Positions 1 through 7,650 of a DNA stretch of 13,788 nucleotides are shown here, in pieces. Every line of letters starts with the position of its first letter. Positions within the stretch are counted from its first letter, which is position 1. Source of the stretch: an uncultured Prevotella sp. (lineage in GTDB: Bacteria; Bacteroidota; Bacteroidia; Bacteroidales; Bacteroidaceae); NCBI GenBank assembly GCA_900541575.1, contig UQKO01000063.1:1-13788 (forward strand). Reading direction: 5' to 3'. The translations under genes were made by a program, and so were the position numbers. Below the pieces are notes generated by a model. That model did not search any database, was not told the origin of the DNA, and saw only the letters and a program-made list of their open reading frames with translations.

Positions 1-88
1 CCGGACGGCAGCGGTAGCTCTACCGGACGGCAGTGGTAGCTCTACCGGACGGCAGCGGTAAAGCTACCGAACGGCAGCGGCAGAGCAA
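1..88. repeat. Tandem 22-bp GC-rich minisatellite (4 units)
   Basis: Units begin at 1, 23, 45 and 67 with CCGGACGGCAGCGG or a one- or two-base variant, so the period is 22 bp. Each full unit carries a small inverted repeat, GGTAGctCTACC, across the unit junction. Because 22 is not a multiple of 3 and the frames contain stops, this is not protein repeat coding. The array runs off the left edge of the window, so the true copy number is unknown. Degenerate related sequence continues to about position 140. Confidence 0.85.
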
Positions 89-172
89 ATGATGCTCATC
101 CAGCGACGGTAATAGCTTCGTTCGCTGATGGTAAGATGAAGTGTTACGTATGAAATTGCTAAGGAATTCATA

Positions 173-185
173 GGGCTTTCAGCCC
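173..185. other. Short hairpin in the 89-270 non-coding stretch
   Basis: GGGCT-ttc-AGCCC forms a perfect 5-bp stem with a 3-nt loop, about 85 bp past the stop codon of the minus-strand regulator. There is no clear T tract on the minus strand, so it is a weak terminator candidate at best. Nothing else recognisable was seen between 89 and 270 and no gene is supported there. Confidence 0.4.
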
Positions 186-270
186 ATTCATCCTAAATCC
201 GAAAGTTGAGTTAAGCTATTTTGAGCGGCGGAATATTGCTACTCGTTTTACCGAAACTGCATGCACCCTC

Positions 271-1887
271 TTAATTATCCTCTTGTATTACGTGGCAGAG
301 CCTGTTGACATCTTGCTCGAAGGTGTCTCGATTTTTTGCACGGCTCTTCATGGCCGACTTATAATTATAGATGGTCTGCGGACTGTAGAAGAGCAGCGTA
401 GCAATCTCTGCACTAGCCGTTACGCCGAGGCGCATAAGAGCGTAAATGCGCAGGCCTGTGGTAAGAGAGTTAGGCGACTCGGGGTGCACCTGTGCATCGT
501 CGCGAAGGAGTTGGTTGAGCTGAGAGACGAAGTCGGGATAGAGCATGGTGAAGGCACGATCGAAGCGATCGTAGAAAGTGGTGGCTTCTTCCTCTTGCAC
601 GCGGATATGGTTAAGTTTCGATTGTAGCTCGTTGGTAGTACCCGCCTTAATGCTTCTCAACACGAGTTTACGCATGCTGTCGAGTTTTCCTATATAAATA
701 GCACAGAGATTGAGAAAAAGGCGTATATAGGTTTCGCGATGCTGATTGGTAATGCTCAATTGCTGATTGAGTTTTTCGAGTAGTGCATTTTGCTGGCGAA
801 GCTGCAGTCGGCGCGAATTGAGTTTTTTATTCTGCTTGAAGACCAACCATATAAGGGCAAGAAGCATGAGCGTGAGCAAACTCAATCCGCCAAGTCCCCA
901 ATAGAGGAGCGTGGTGCGAGAATTGATTTGCGATTGATAGGCAGCTACGATTTTGGGCAAGATGCGTGAGATCTCGAGCATGCGGAGGCGATTGTTGTAG
1001 AACTCGGCGTCCTCCATGGAACAGTAAATGTACTTAACGGCTCGACTTGAGTAAGATTCATCCTTCTCATAGAGATAGAGGGAAAGCTCTTGCAAGGCAA
1101 GATTCTCCTTGAGCGGACACACTTGGTCGGAAATGCCCGCCTCCACCATGTAGTGTTCGTAGAGATCCATTCTCCCTTGCAGTTTGTAGCCACGCGCTAG
1201 GGCATAGGCGGACGATGCATACAATCGGTTGCTCACGCTTACGAGCTGCAGCACACGATGGTAGTGGCGCATGGCATCGGCATTCTTCCCACTATAATAT
1301 AGGGCCTCGCCCGAGAGATAATGGTACATGGCGCCGCCACGGGGTGTGCAGCTGATGGCTTGTTGCAAGTATTGCAAGCGTAGCTGGTTGAAACGGGGCG
1401 CGAACTCGCGGTCGTTGCAGTAGGCCGACCAAAAGTTGTAGAGCCACGAGAAGGAATAATAGTACTTAAACTGCAATTCGCTGGGTAACCCCTCTGGCCG
1501 AATGCTTTGGAGCACGGCTTCGCCCTGACTATAGTAGCCACTGGTAGCAAGCAGGAGGCCTTGGTGTATGCGGAAGTTGTCTTGAAAATAGCTGTTGTGT
1601 GCCGACTCTGCCAACTGCGAGCCACGCTTCACGTAGACCATGGCGGAATCGAACCGAAAGGTATAATATGCTTCGAATAGTCGGTCGTAGATAGCGAGCC
1701 GCTCATCTGCAGTCATAGAGGGGCGCAGCTGCGCTTTAATACGATCTATGCTGTGCTGCTTCCGTGCCACATACTCTGCTCGACGTGCTACATAGCCGTC
1801 CAACCGGTCGAGGTCTGACTGCGCTGCATAAAGGGACAGACCACATACAGCGCTCAGCAATAGGAGGAGAATTCGTACTACTTTCAT
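271..1887 (-). CDS. Membrane-anchored TPR sensor/regulator, DUF6377-like
   Basis: Probably a one-protein signal transducer that controls the neighbouring receptor/alpha-galactosidase genes. The ATG at 1887 is preferred over the one at 1929 because it starts directly at a signal peptide (MKVVRILLLLLSAVCG, cleavage near LYA-AQ); this gives 538 aa. The order is: a periplasmic alpha-helical, TPR-like region (about 25-320) rich in Tyr/Leu helix pairs; one transmembrane segment (about 326-350, LLYWGLGGLSLLTLMLLALI); a coiled coil rich in Gln/Asn/Leu (about 350-390); then a cytoplasmic domain ending in a helix-turn-helix-like stretch (about 488-520, SAEIATLLFYSPQTIYNYK) resembling LuxR-type recognition helices. 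This layout fits Bacteroidota proteins annotated DUF6377 (established knowledge). Divergence from 2218-4527 supports local regulation (inference). The sensed ligand is unknown. Confidence 0.75.
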   Translation of the reverse strand: MKVVRILLLLLSAVCGLSLYAAQSDLDRLDGYVARRAEYVARKQHSIDRIKAQLRPSMTADERLAIYDRLFEAYYTFRFDSAMVYVKRGSQLAESAHNSYFQDNFRIHQGLLLATSGYYSQGEAVLQSIRPEGLPSELQFKYYYSFSWLYNFWSAYCNDREFAPRFNQLRLQYLQQAISCTPRGGAMYHYLSGEALYYSGKNADAMRHYHRVLQLVSVSNRLYASSAYALARGYKLQGRMDLYEHYMVEAGISDQVCPLKENLALQELSLYLYEKDESYSSRAVKYIYCSMEDAEFYNNRLRMLEISRILPKIVAAYQSQINSRTTLLYWGLGGLSLLTLMLLALIWLVFKQNKKLNSRRLQLRQQNALLEKLNQQLSITNQHRETYIRLFLNLCAIYIGKLDSMRKLVLRSIKAGTTNELQSKLNHIRVQEEEATTFYDRFDRAFTMLYPDFVSQLNQLLRDDAQVHPESPNSLTTGLRIYALMRLGVTASAEIATLLFYSPQTIYNYKSAMKSRAKNRDTFEQDVNRLCHVIQEDN

Positions 1888-1967
1888 GGTTGATCTGTAA
1901 GGATGGTACTTTGCTGCCTCAAGGGGCAAATATTAATAAGATTAGAAGGCTTTATTGCTTCGCACTG

Positions 1968-1975
1968 CAAATATA
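1968..1975 (-). promoter_or_regulatory. Candidate -7 element for the regulator gene
   Basis: CAAATATA on the plus strand reads TATATTTG on the minus strand, a full match to the Bacteroidota -7 consensus TAnnTTTG. It lies about 80 bp upstream of the ATG at 1887. No good -33 TTTG is visible at the usual distance, so this is a candidate only. Confidence 0.45.
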
Positions 1976-2094
1976 ATGATTTACTTTCAGTTAAATACTA
2001 TCTACTTAAGCCTTTTTATAATAGTCACAGAAATAGATGATTATCAACGTTTAACGAAGAATATGACTAAAAAATAATCTACTTACCGCTTACT

Positions 2095-2102
2095 TACATT
2101 TG
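2095..2102 (+). promoter_or_regulatory. Candidate -7 element for receptor-GH36 operon
   Basis: TACATTTG matches TAnnTTTG exactly, 115 bp upstream of the ATG at 2218, leaving a leader of roughly 110 nt. The -33 region is A-rich and lacks a clear TTTG, as would suit a promoter that needs an activator (inference). With the opposing element at 1968-1975 this makes a divergent regulatory region of about 330 bp. Confidence 0.45.
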
Positions 2103-2217
2103 GATTTCGACGCAAGCCACCGTAATTTTGCTAGCGAAAACAATAACACCGCGTTTTGCTACAACGACATAACAAACACCGCGGTGCACAGCTACACACT
2201 ACAAATCCATATTACCC

Positions 2218-4527
2218 ATGAAATCAGTTACCTTTCAAGCTTTGACCTCATGCGTACTGCTCGCTGCAAGCATGCAGGCTCAAGCACAGACCAACACATC
2301 TGCACAAGCTGACAAAGGCGAAGAACGCAATGTCATGCTTAACGCCGCCGACGCGAATAAGCCACGCGAAATTCAAATAGGATTACCCAGCGAGGACGTC
2401 AACGTATATGAGAATGGATTACCCGCTGTCTACTCTTCTTCCGTACACAAACTCTCTGCTCATTGGCGCAATGATGCCAGCCTCGGAAGCACTGGACTGC
2501 TCTCGCCCTCTGAATCAGCCATCACCACGGGCAACATTGCCTACTCTGTGACAGGATTTACCAATTTAGGACAAAAGGACTTCCACGGACAGATCAACTA
2601 TCGCGTAAACCACTTTGGCATGCAAAACTTTGATGTCAACTTCAATGGAGGCATCGGTAAGAATTGGCTTTACAATGCAGGCGCTTACCAAAACTTTGAT
2701 CCAGGCTCTTTCAAATTGCAATTTGCAGAGAATGCCGATCGTACACAAATCTACCATGTTGGTATTACGCGTCTGCTCAATGAAGGCAAGGGCTACATCT
2801 CGCTGCAATATAAGCATGCCAATAGTAAGAATCCGGGCAACTTTGCCAATGCTGCTCCTTTTATATATGTAGGCGATGGTTCGATCAAGAAGGTCAATGG
2901 TTTCGACCCAGGACGCAACTCTTACGTGCCCTACAATGGTGCTTTCACTTACACCGACATTATGGATGGGCAGAAGAAGACGTGGAATCTCAATCGCGGA
3001 AGCGAGAACCGCTCACACGAGTTGGCCTTGCTTAGTAGCTATCGATGGGACAACGGACTCCAGTGGAAACTCGATGCGAAGTGGATGTACGCGCCCGTGG
3101 CCAACTACGTAGACTTCGGCGGAAGTACCATCAGCGAAGTGACTGCTGCCGACGGCTATACGCTCGATGAGAACGGACAAGAGGCTTACGAAGGACTCAT
3201 CGAAGGACGCCGCACTTGGCTCCACTTTGGTAAAGTGACGAGCGGTATGCTCACCACGGAACTCAACAAGCAATTTGGTGGTCATCAAGTGCGACTCGGA
3301 CTCAACGAATGGTACTATCACCTCAATTACCACTCTTCTTCACTGCAATGGACGGGCACCGTCAGCCCCTACCCTCAAGTGCTCTACTCCATGGCGACCG
3401 ACCCTACCGATCCCACACTCACTCCACATCGCACACAATTCTTTGGCTTCAATGAGTTGAGCCCTGAATACACGAAGGGTTCGGAAAACAAACTTGCTCT
3501 CTATCTTACCGACAATTGGAAGATCAACGATAAACTCAACCTCTACTATGGCGGACGCTTGGAGTACTACCGCATGTCGGCCGACCAAATAGCGCAATCA
3601 CGCTTCTCGGGCTTCCACATTGGCGACTTCAACACTTATGCTTATGGCGAAGATGGACAAATCGTAGCCACTCAGCATAGCATTCACCCAGCCAACGTGA
3701 CGAAGAACAAACTCAACTATGCTGCCACTGCTCAGCTCACCTACGACATTGTGAAGGGCTTCGGTATCATGGCCGACGGAACCATTGCCACTCGCTATCC
3801 GCGCATCAGCGACTATGCAGGCACAGGCCCCACAGCCGAACAGTATAAGCGTGTCACAATTCCCCTTGTGCGCGGTGGTATCTTCTACAAGAACTCTTGG
3901 TTAGACCTCTCATCGATGGTGACTTACATTGCCAAGTCAAACAACATCGACCAGCAGAACCTTACGAAGCCAGGCACAAGCGAAGGTAAGACGGTATTGC
4001 TCATCTACAACATCCAGACGCTTGGATGGACCACCACTGCCGAGGTGAAGCCTTTCAAGAACTTCTCACTACACGCTCTGTTCACCTATCAGAAACCAGT
4101 ATATAAGAACTATAATGCGAGCGTCACCTTCAGCGACGGTCAGCAGATGTCGGTCAACGCCAACAACATGATTGTGAAGGAGATTCCGCAGATTCTCGTA
4201 GAACTCGATCCAAAGTACAACATTCTGCCGAACCTCAACGTATGGCTCTCATTCCGCTACTTTGGCAAGACTTACGCCAACTTGCAAGAAGCACTCTACT
4301 TCAACGGACACTGGGAGACCTTCGGCGGTATCAACTGGATGGTCAACAAGCGACTCTCGCTCGGTGCAAGCGTTATCAACTTCCTCAACCAGAAGGGCGC
4401 TAAGGGCACCATCAGCGGTTCGGAATTGATCAGCAAAGCCGATGCTTCGCAATATGCTGGCAAGTATATGAGCGGTAGCTACATGCGCCCACTCACCTTT
4501 GAATTTAGTGCAAGCTTTAAGTTCTAA
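2218..4527 (+). CDS. TonB-dependent-receptor-like outer-membrane porin
   Basis: Predicted outer-membrane beta-barrel of 769 aa that probably imports the sugar used by the downstream alpha-galactosidase. A signal peptide (MKSVTFQALTSCVLLAASMQ, cleavage near AQA-QT) is followed by a short plug-like region (about 45-130, with NVYENGLPAVYSSS) and a long run of alternating aromatic/polar strands. The final residue is Phe within a FEFSASFKF-type terminal strand, the usual signal for BAM-dependent barrel insertion. It is shorter than typical SusC proteins (about 1000 aa), lacks an obvious N-terminal carboxypeptidase-regulatory-like domain, and has no SusD partner beside it. I see no clear TonB box, so energy coupling is not proven. 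The start has no Shine-Dalgarno sequence, as is common in this phylum. It is 104 bp upstream of GH36 on the same strand, so an operon is likely. Confidence 0.75.
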   Translation: MKSVTFQALTSCVLLAASMQAQAQTNTSAQADKGEERNVMLNAADANKPREIQIGLPSEDVNVYENGLPAVYSSSVHKLSAHWRNDASLGSTGLLSPSESAITTGNIAYSVTGFTNLGQKDFHGQINYRVNHFGMQNFDVNFNGGIGKNWLYNAGAYQNFDPGSFKLQFAENADRTQIYHVGITRLLNEGKGYISLQYKHANSKNPGNFANAAPFIYVGDGSIKKVNGFDPGRNSYVPYNGAFTYTDIMDGQKKTWNLNRGSENRSHELALLSSYRWDNGLQWKLDAKWMYAPVANYVDFGGSTISEVTAADGYTLDENGQEAYEGLIEGRRTWLHFGKVTSGMLTTELNKQFGGHQVRLGLNEWYYHLNYHSSSLQWTGTVSPYPQVLYSMATDPTDPTLTPHRTQFFGFNELSPEYTKGSENKLALYLTDNWKINDKLNLYYGGRLEYYRMSADQIAQSRFSGFHIGDFNTYAYGEDGQIVATQHSIHPANVTKNKLNYAATAQLTYDIVKGFGIMADGTIATRYPRISDYAGTGPTAEQYKRVTIPLVRGGIFYKNSWLDLSSMVTYIAKSNNIDQQNLTKPGTSEGKTVLLIYNIQTLGWTTTAEVKPFKNFSLHALFTYQKPVYKNYNASVTFSDGQQMSVNANNMIVKEIPQILVELDPKYNILPNLNVWLSFRYFGKTYANLQEALYFNGHWETFGGINWMVNKRLSLGASVINFLNQKGAKGTISGSELISKADASQYAGKYMSGSYMRPLTFEFSASFKF

Positions 4528-4532
4528 GAGAA

Positions 4533-4587
4533 AGCTGTAGGGATTAGAGGCTTCTATAGCTTATAGATGGTCTTGAATCCCTCAGCT
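4533..4587 (+). other. Intercistronic stem-loop between receptor and GH36
   Basis: AGCTGTAGGGATT (4533-4545) pairs with AATCCCTCAGCT (4576-4587) with a single bulged T. Inside it, TCTATA (4553-4558) pairs with TATAGA (4562-4567) across a 3-nt loop. It starts 6 nt after the receptor stop codon and is not followed by a T run, so it is more likely an mRNA-stabilising or processing element, or a leaky attenuator, than a full terminator. Confidence 0.6.
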
Positions 4588-4631
4588 CTCAATCCACCCA
4601 ATAAAACCTCTCTCATAAATTACTCATAACC

Positions 4632-6818
4632 ATGAATACTCTTCCCAAGATAACACTGATGGCCCTTTCGTTGGCCACAATGAGCGTGAACGCACAGACC
4701 GTGCGCGTAAGCACACAGAATACCGATCTCGTGCTGAAGGTTTCGCCCAAAGGCCGCCTTTACCAAGTATACTATGGCGACAAACTGAAGAATACAGCCG
4801 ACTACGACAACCTTAAGTGGAACACCTACGCTGCCTCCGATGGTGCAGTGAGCACACGAGGTCATGAGGTCTATGCCGCTTCGGGTGGCGAAGATTATTT
4901 CGAGCCCGCTGTGGCCATCACACATGCCGATGGCAACATGACCACCTACCTTTATTATAAAGGTGTGGAAACAAAAGCCGTAGATGGTGGCACCGAGACC
5001 ATCATCACGCTGAAAGACGATAAGTATCCCGACACCGTGAAGCTCCACTATGTGGCCTACGACAAGGAGAACGTGATCAAGGCTTGGACGGAGATAAGCC
5101 ATAACGAGAAGAATCCTGTAACCTTGTGGCGCTATAGTAGCACGATGCTTTACTTTGACGCTTCCAAGTACTTCTTGACCTCTTACCATAGCGATTGGGC
5201 AAAGGAAGGACAACCCGAAACGGTACAACTCACCGCAGGAAAAAAGATAATCGACACGAAGTTGGGCACACGTGCAGCCATGCACACGGAACCCTTCTTT
5301 GAACTCGGACTGAACGAACCCGCCAAGGAGAATGAAGGCAACGTTGTGCTCGGTACGATTGGTTGGACGGGTAACTTCCGCTTCACCTTTGAGGTGGACA
5401 ACGTAGGCGGATTGCGCGTCATTCCAGCTATCAATCCGTATGCCAGCGACTATAAACTCCGTGCTGGTGAGACATTCACTACTCCAGAGTTTATCTTCAC
5501 CACCAGCAGCACTGGCGTAGGGCAAGCCAGCCGCAACCTTCACGACTGGGCACGCCGTTATCAAGTCAATATGGGTATGAGCGACCGCTTGAGCTTGCTC
5601 AACAACTGGGAGAATACAGGTTTCGACTTCGATCAAAAGAGCCTGGCAGAACTGATGAAAGATGCTAAGGACTTAGGCGTTGACATGTTCTTGCTCGATG
5701 ATGGTTGGTTTGCGAATAAATATCCGCGTAAGGACGACCATGCCGGCTTAGGCGACTGGGACGTAACGCATAGCAAACTGCCTGAAGGTATTCCCGGTCT
5801 CGTACGCGATGCCAAGGCAGCAGGTGTAAAGTTTGGCATTTGGGTAGAACCCGAAATGGTCAATCCCAAGAGCGAACTCTTTGAGAAGCACCCCGACTGG
5901 GTCATTCAGCAGCCCAACCGCGAGACGTATTACTATCGCAACCAATTGGTGTTGGACATTTCCAACCCCAAGGTGCAAGACTACGTGTTTGGCGTAGTAG
6001 ACCGCATTATGACCGAAAATCCCGATGTAGCTTACTTTAAGTGGGACTGCAATAGCCCTATCACCAACATCTACTCGCCCTATCACAAGGCCAACCAAGG
6101 CAATACCTACATTGACCACGTGCGCGGTGTCTACAACGTAATGAGTCGCATTAAGGCCAAATATCCTAACTTGCCCATGATGCTCTGTTCGGGTGGTGGC
6201 GGCCGTATGGACTACGAAGCGCTGAAGTACTTTACCGAGTTCTGGTGCTCAGACGATACGGATCCCTACGAACGTCTCTACATTCAATGGAGCTTGTCAA
6301 AGTTCTTCCCAGCCAAAACGATGGGCTCGCACGTAACGAACTGGAACAAAAATACTTCTGTAAAGTTCCGTACCGACGTATGCAGTTCATGCAAGTTGGG
6401 CTTCGACATCGACCTCAAGCCTTTGAAGGGTACAGACGATTACACCTTCGTACAACAAGCTGTGAAGAATTGGACACGCTTGAAACCCGTCATTCTTGAC
6501 GGCGACCAATATCGCCTCGTTTCGCCTTACGAAACGGACCATAGTGCTTTGAACTACGTGTCGAAGGATAAGAGCCACGCTGTACTCTTTGCCTACAATC
6601 TCCACCCCCGCTATAAGGAGCCACGCCTCTTGAAGGTGCGCATGCAAGGTCTTGACCCCCAACGTCAATATACGGTAGAGGAGATTAACCTTATGCCTGG
6701 CACACAGTCGACTTTCGACTTTAATGGCAAGCGCTTTAGTGGCGACTACTTGATGAAGGTAGGATTAGACGTGCTTACTCCCGATGAAGGCACAAGCCAC
6801 GTATTCGAATTGAAATAG
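4632..6818 (+). CDS. Secreted GH36 alpha-galactosidase
   Basis: Retaining alpha-galactosidase that releases terminal alpha-linked galactose (melibiose, raffinose-family sugars, galactomannan side chains). Length is 728 aa. The signal peptide MNTLPKITLMALSLATMSVNA is predicted to be cut before Gln22, so the enzyme acts in the periplasm or at the surface. An N-terminal beta-sandwich (about 23-320) precedes the (beta/alpha)8 barrel. Barrel motifs are LLDDGWF (D356, D357, W359), WVEPEMVNP (about 404-412), KWDCN with the expected nucleophile D472, CSGGGGR (519-525), and SDDTD (540-544), which holds the expected acid/base aspartate about 70 residues after the nucleophile, as in characterised GH36 enzymes. 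A C-terminal beta domain follows. All catalytic positions are intact and the length suits the family. Its position behind the barrel protein and the divergent regulator points to a small alpha-galactoside utilisation unit. The exact substrate cannot be read from sequence. Confidence 0.95.
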   Translation: MNTLPKITLMALSLATMSVNAQTVRVSTQNTDLVLKVSPKGRLYQVYYGDKLKNTADYDNLKWNTYAASDGAVSTRGHEVYAASGGEDYFEPAVAITHADGNMTTYLYYKGVETKAVDGGTETIITLKDDKYPDTVKLHYVAYDKENVIKAWTEISHNEKNPVTLWRYSSTMLYFDASKYFLTSYHSDWAKEGQPETVQLTAGKKIIDTKLGTRAAMHTEPFFELGLNEPAKENEGNVVLGTIGWTGNFRFTFEVDNVGGLRVIPAINPYASDYKLRAGETFTTPEFIFTTSSTGVGQASRNLHDWARRYQVNMGMSDRLSLLNNWENTGFDFDQKSLAELMKDAKDLGVDMFLLDDGWFANKYPRKDDHAGLGDWDVTHSKLPEGIPGLVRDAKAAGVKFGIWVEPEMVNPKSELFEKHPDWVIQQPNRETYYYRNQLVLDISNPKVQDYVFGVVDRIMTENPDVAYFKWDCNSPITNIYSPYHKANQGNTYIDHVRGVYNVMSRIKAKYPNLPMMLCSGGGGRMDYEALKYFTEFWCSDDTDPYERLYIQWSLSKFFPAKTMGSHVTNWNKNTSVKFRTDVCSSCKLGFDIDLKPLKGTDDYTFVQQAVKNWTRLKPVILDGDQYRLVSPYETDHSALNYVSKDKSHAVLFAYNLHPRYKEPRLLKVRMQGLDPQRQYTVEEINLMPGTQSTFDFNGKRFSGDYLMKVGLDVLTPDEGTSHVFELK

Positions 6819-6894
6819 TGATTTTAAGGTAACATAGAAAGATTGTCGTGCATTAGGGTAACAAAATATAGACAATCGTGTAAGAAATGAGTGT

Positions 6895-6949
6895 GAACGA
6901 TGAATACAAGCATTTTTCTCAAGAATATACGTATTCATCGTTCTTTTTT
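6895..6949 (+). terminator. Rho-independent terminator of the GH36 operon
   Basis: GAACGATGAATAC (6895-6907) is the exact reverse complement of GTATTCATCGTTC (6931-6943), giving a 13-bp stem with a 23-nt loop, followed at once by six T residues (6944-6949). It lies 77 bp after the GH36 stop. A smaller 7-bp inverted repeat, GATTGTC/GACAATC (6841-6847 / 6871-6877), sits between the stop and this terminator. Confidence 0.8.
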
Positions 6950-7034
6950 AGTTCGTCTCTACAAAAAACCTCTACAAGCGAATCAGCGGATTACGCTATA
7001 AAACCCTTACGTGTTTTTACCGCCGAAGATTTTT

Positions 7035-7348
7035 GTTTCATGTTTCATTTTTAGTATCTAAACTATTGATAATCAATGTGCTAATCCGCTGAAACATAGC
7101 AGTCCAATGTTTCACTTTTAGTTTCATAGTTTCACTTTTCATTAGAAGAGGGAAATAGCGGATTGACTACAAAGAAAAAAACACTGTGGGAACAGATAAA
7201 AAACACTGAGGGAGCGTGATTGCGCTCCCTCAGTGTTTTTTATCTGTTCCAGTACGTTGCAAAAGTGAAACATAAATGAAACATTCAACGTATATGTTTC
7301 ATATTATCAACACCTTGATATTCAAAATGTTACGAACATAAATGAAAC
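7035..7348. repeat. Iteron-like GTTTCA/TGAAAC repeat cluster
   Basis: GTTTCA occurs at 7035, 7042, 7109, 7121, 7129 and 7296, and its complement TGAAAC at 7090, 7266, 7277 and 7343. That is ten hits in about 314 bp, where about 0.15 would be expected by chance. Many share a longer form close to TGTTTCAyTTTTA. Left-side copies are mostly in one orientation and right-side copies mostly in the other, around the hairpin at 7189-7250. Candidate protein-binding array or mobile-element terminus; function unknown. Confidence 0.7.
7189..7250. repeat. Perfect 28-bp inverted repeat hairpin
   Basis: The arms 7189-7216 and 7223-7250 are exact reverse complements around the loop TGATTG. The core (CACTGAGGGAGCG paired with CGCTCCCTCAGTG) is GC-rich and is bounded by a six-A tract on the left and a six-T tract on the right, the shape of a bidirectional intrinsic terminator. 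The left-arm motif AAAAAACACTGwGGGA is also present just upstream (7176-7191), so the right arm could pair with either copy. No minus-strand gene needs terminating here, so its job is unclear. Confidence 0.85.
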
Positions 7349-7428
7349 ATGAAATTTAAAATGCCCCTTTTAATTACGTATATATAGAAAAATCGGTATA
7401 CCGCAATTTAATGCCCTTTTTTGTTTGT

Positions 7429-7491
7429 GGGCGACGCGTCCCATCCTGTGGGTATCGCGTCCTCACTTGGGGGCGACGCGTCCTCGCGTCG
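7429..7491. repeat. Three 21-bp GC-rich tandem repeats
   Basis: Units start at 7429, 7450 and 7471 with GGGCGACGCGTCC, GGGTATCGCGTCC and GGGCGACGCGTCC. The first and third contain the palindrome GACGCGTC. The array stands out against AT-rich flanks and resembles the short GC-rich minisatellite at the left edge of the window in scale but not in sequence. Confidence 0.75.
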
Positions 7492-7584
7492 GCATACTTG
7501 TTGGCCGCCGTCTTTTGAATGTTATTCAGTGCATAGAAAATTGCGAGACATAGGCTAAAATGTTAAAATTGCCAACGAAAAATC

Positions 7585-7627
7585 ACTAAATTCTTTCCAA
7601 TGTTTGCAAAACTGGAAAGTATTTGAT
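7585..7627. promoter_or_regulatory. 43-bp palindromic operator candidate upstream of fic
   Basis: Left arm 7585-7599 (ACTAAATTCTTTCCA) and right arm 7613-7627 (TGGAAAGTATTTGAT) form an imperfect 15-bp inverted repeat around a 13-nt centre containing TTTGCAAA. A near copy lies just after fic (8979-9021). The fic -33 element lies inside the centre and the -7 element begins at its last base, so a bound protein would block transcription. Autorepression by the Fic protein's own winged helix is an inference. Confidence 0.6.
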
Positions 7628-7634
7628 AGCTTTG
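7603..7634 (+). promoter_or_regulatory. fic promoter (-33 TTTG, -7 TAGCTTTG)
   Basis: TTTG (7603-7606) and TAGCTTTG (7627-7634, exact match to TAnnTTTG) are 20 bp apart, the expected Bacteroidota spacing. Transcription would begin near 7640, leaving about 10 nt before the ATG at 7651, with no Shine-Dalgarno sequence. Confidence 0.65.
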
Positions 7635-7650
7635 CGAAAAAATCAATAGT

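Larger units (their letters stand above)
6950..7584. other. Gene-free structured region between operon and fic
   Basis: No open frame looks like a gene. The stretch contains the GTTTCA-type repeats, the 28-bp-stem hairpin and the 21-bp GC-rich repeats listed separately. It also has CAGCGGATTA (6984-6993) with its exact inverse TAATCCGCTG (7082-7091) and a third partial copy, AGCGGATT (7157-7164), plus the palindrome ATTGATAATCAAT (7065-7077). It marks the change from the GC-richer sugar locus to the AT-richer defence genes and may be an insertion boundary. Confidence 0.6.

Noticed and set aside
283..627. Plus-strand open frame of 114 codons
   Set aside because: It is antisense to the C-terminal domain of the regulator, whose HTH-like sequence is clearly the real coding frame.
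1888..1929. Earlier ATG of the regulator, adding 14 residues
   Set aside because: The added residues precede a normal signal peptide and would bury it; the ATG at 1887 gives a standard signal sequence.
2100..2312. Plus-strand 70-codon frame overlapping the receptor start
   Set aside because: It overlaps the promoter, leader and signal peptide of the receptor and shows no protein-like pattern.
4620..5636. Long minus-strand open frame of 338 codons opposite GH36
   Set aside because: It lies wholly antisense to a gene with intact catalytic motifs, has no recognisable domain, and is explained by codon bias on the other strand.
6950..7584. CRISPR array, considered because of the many GTTTCA repeats
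   Set aside because: The repeat units are only 6-13 bp, occur in both orientations and have irregular spacing; there are no cas genes.
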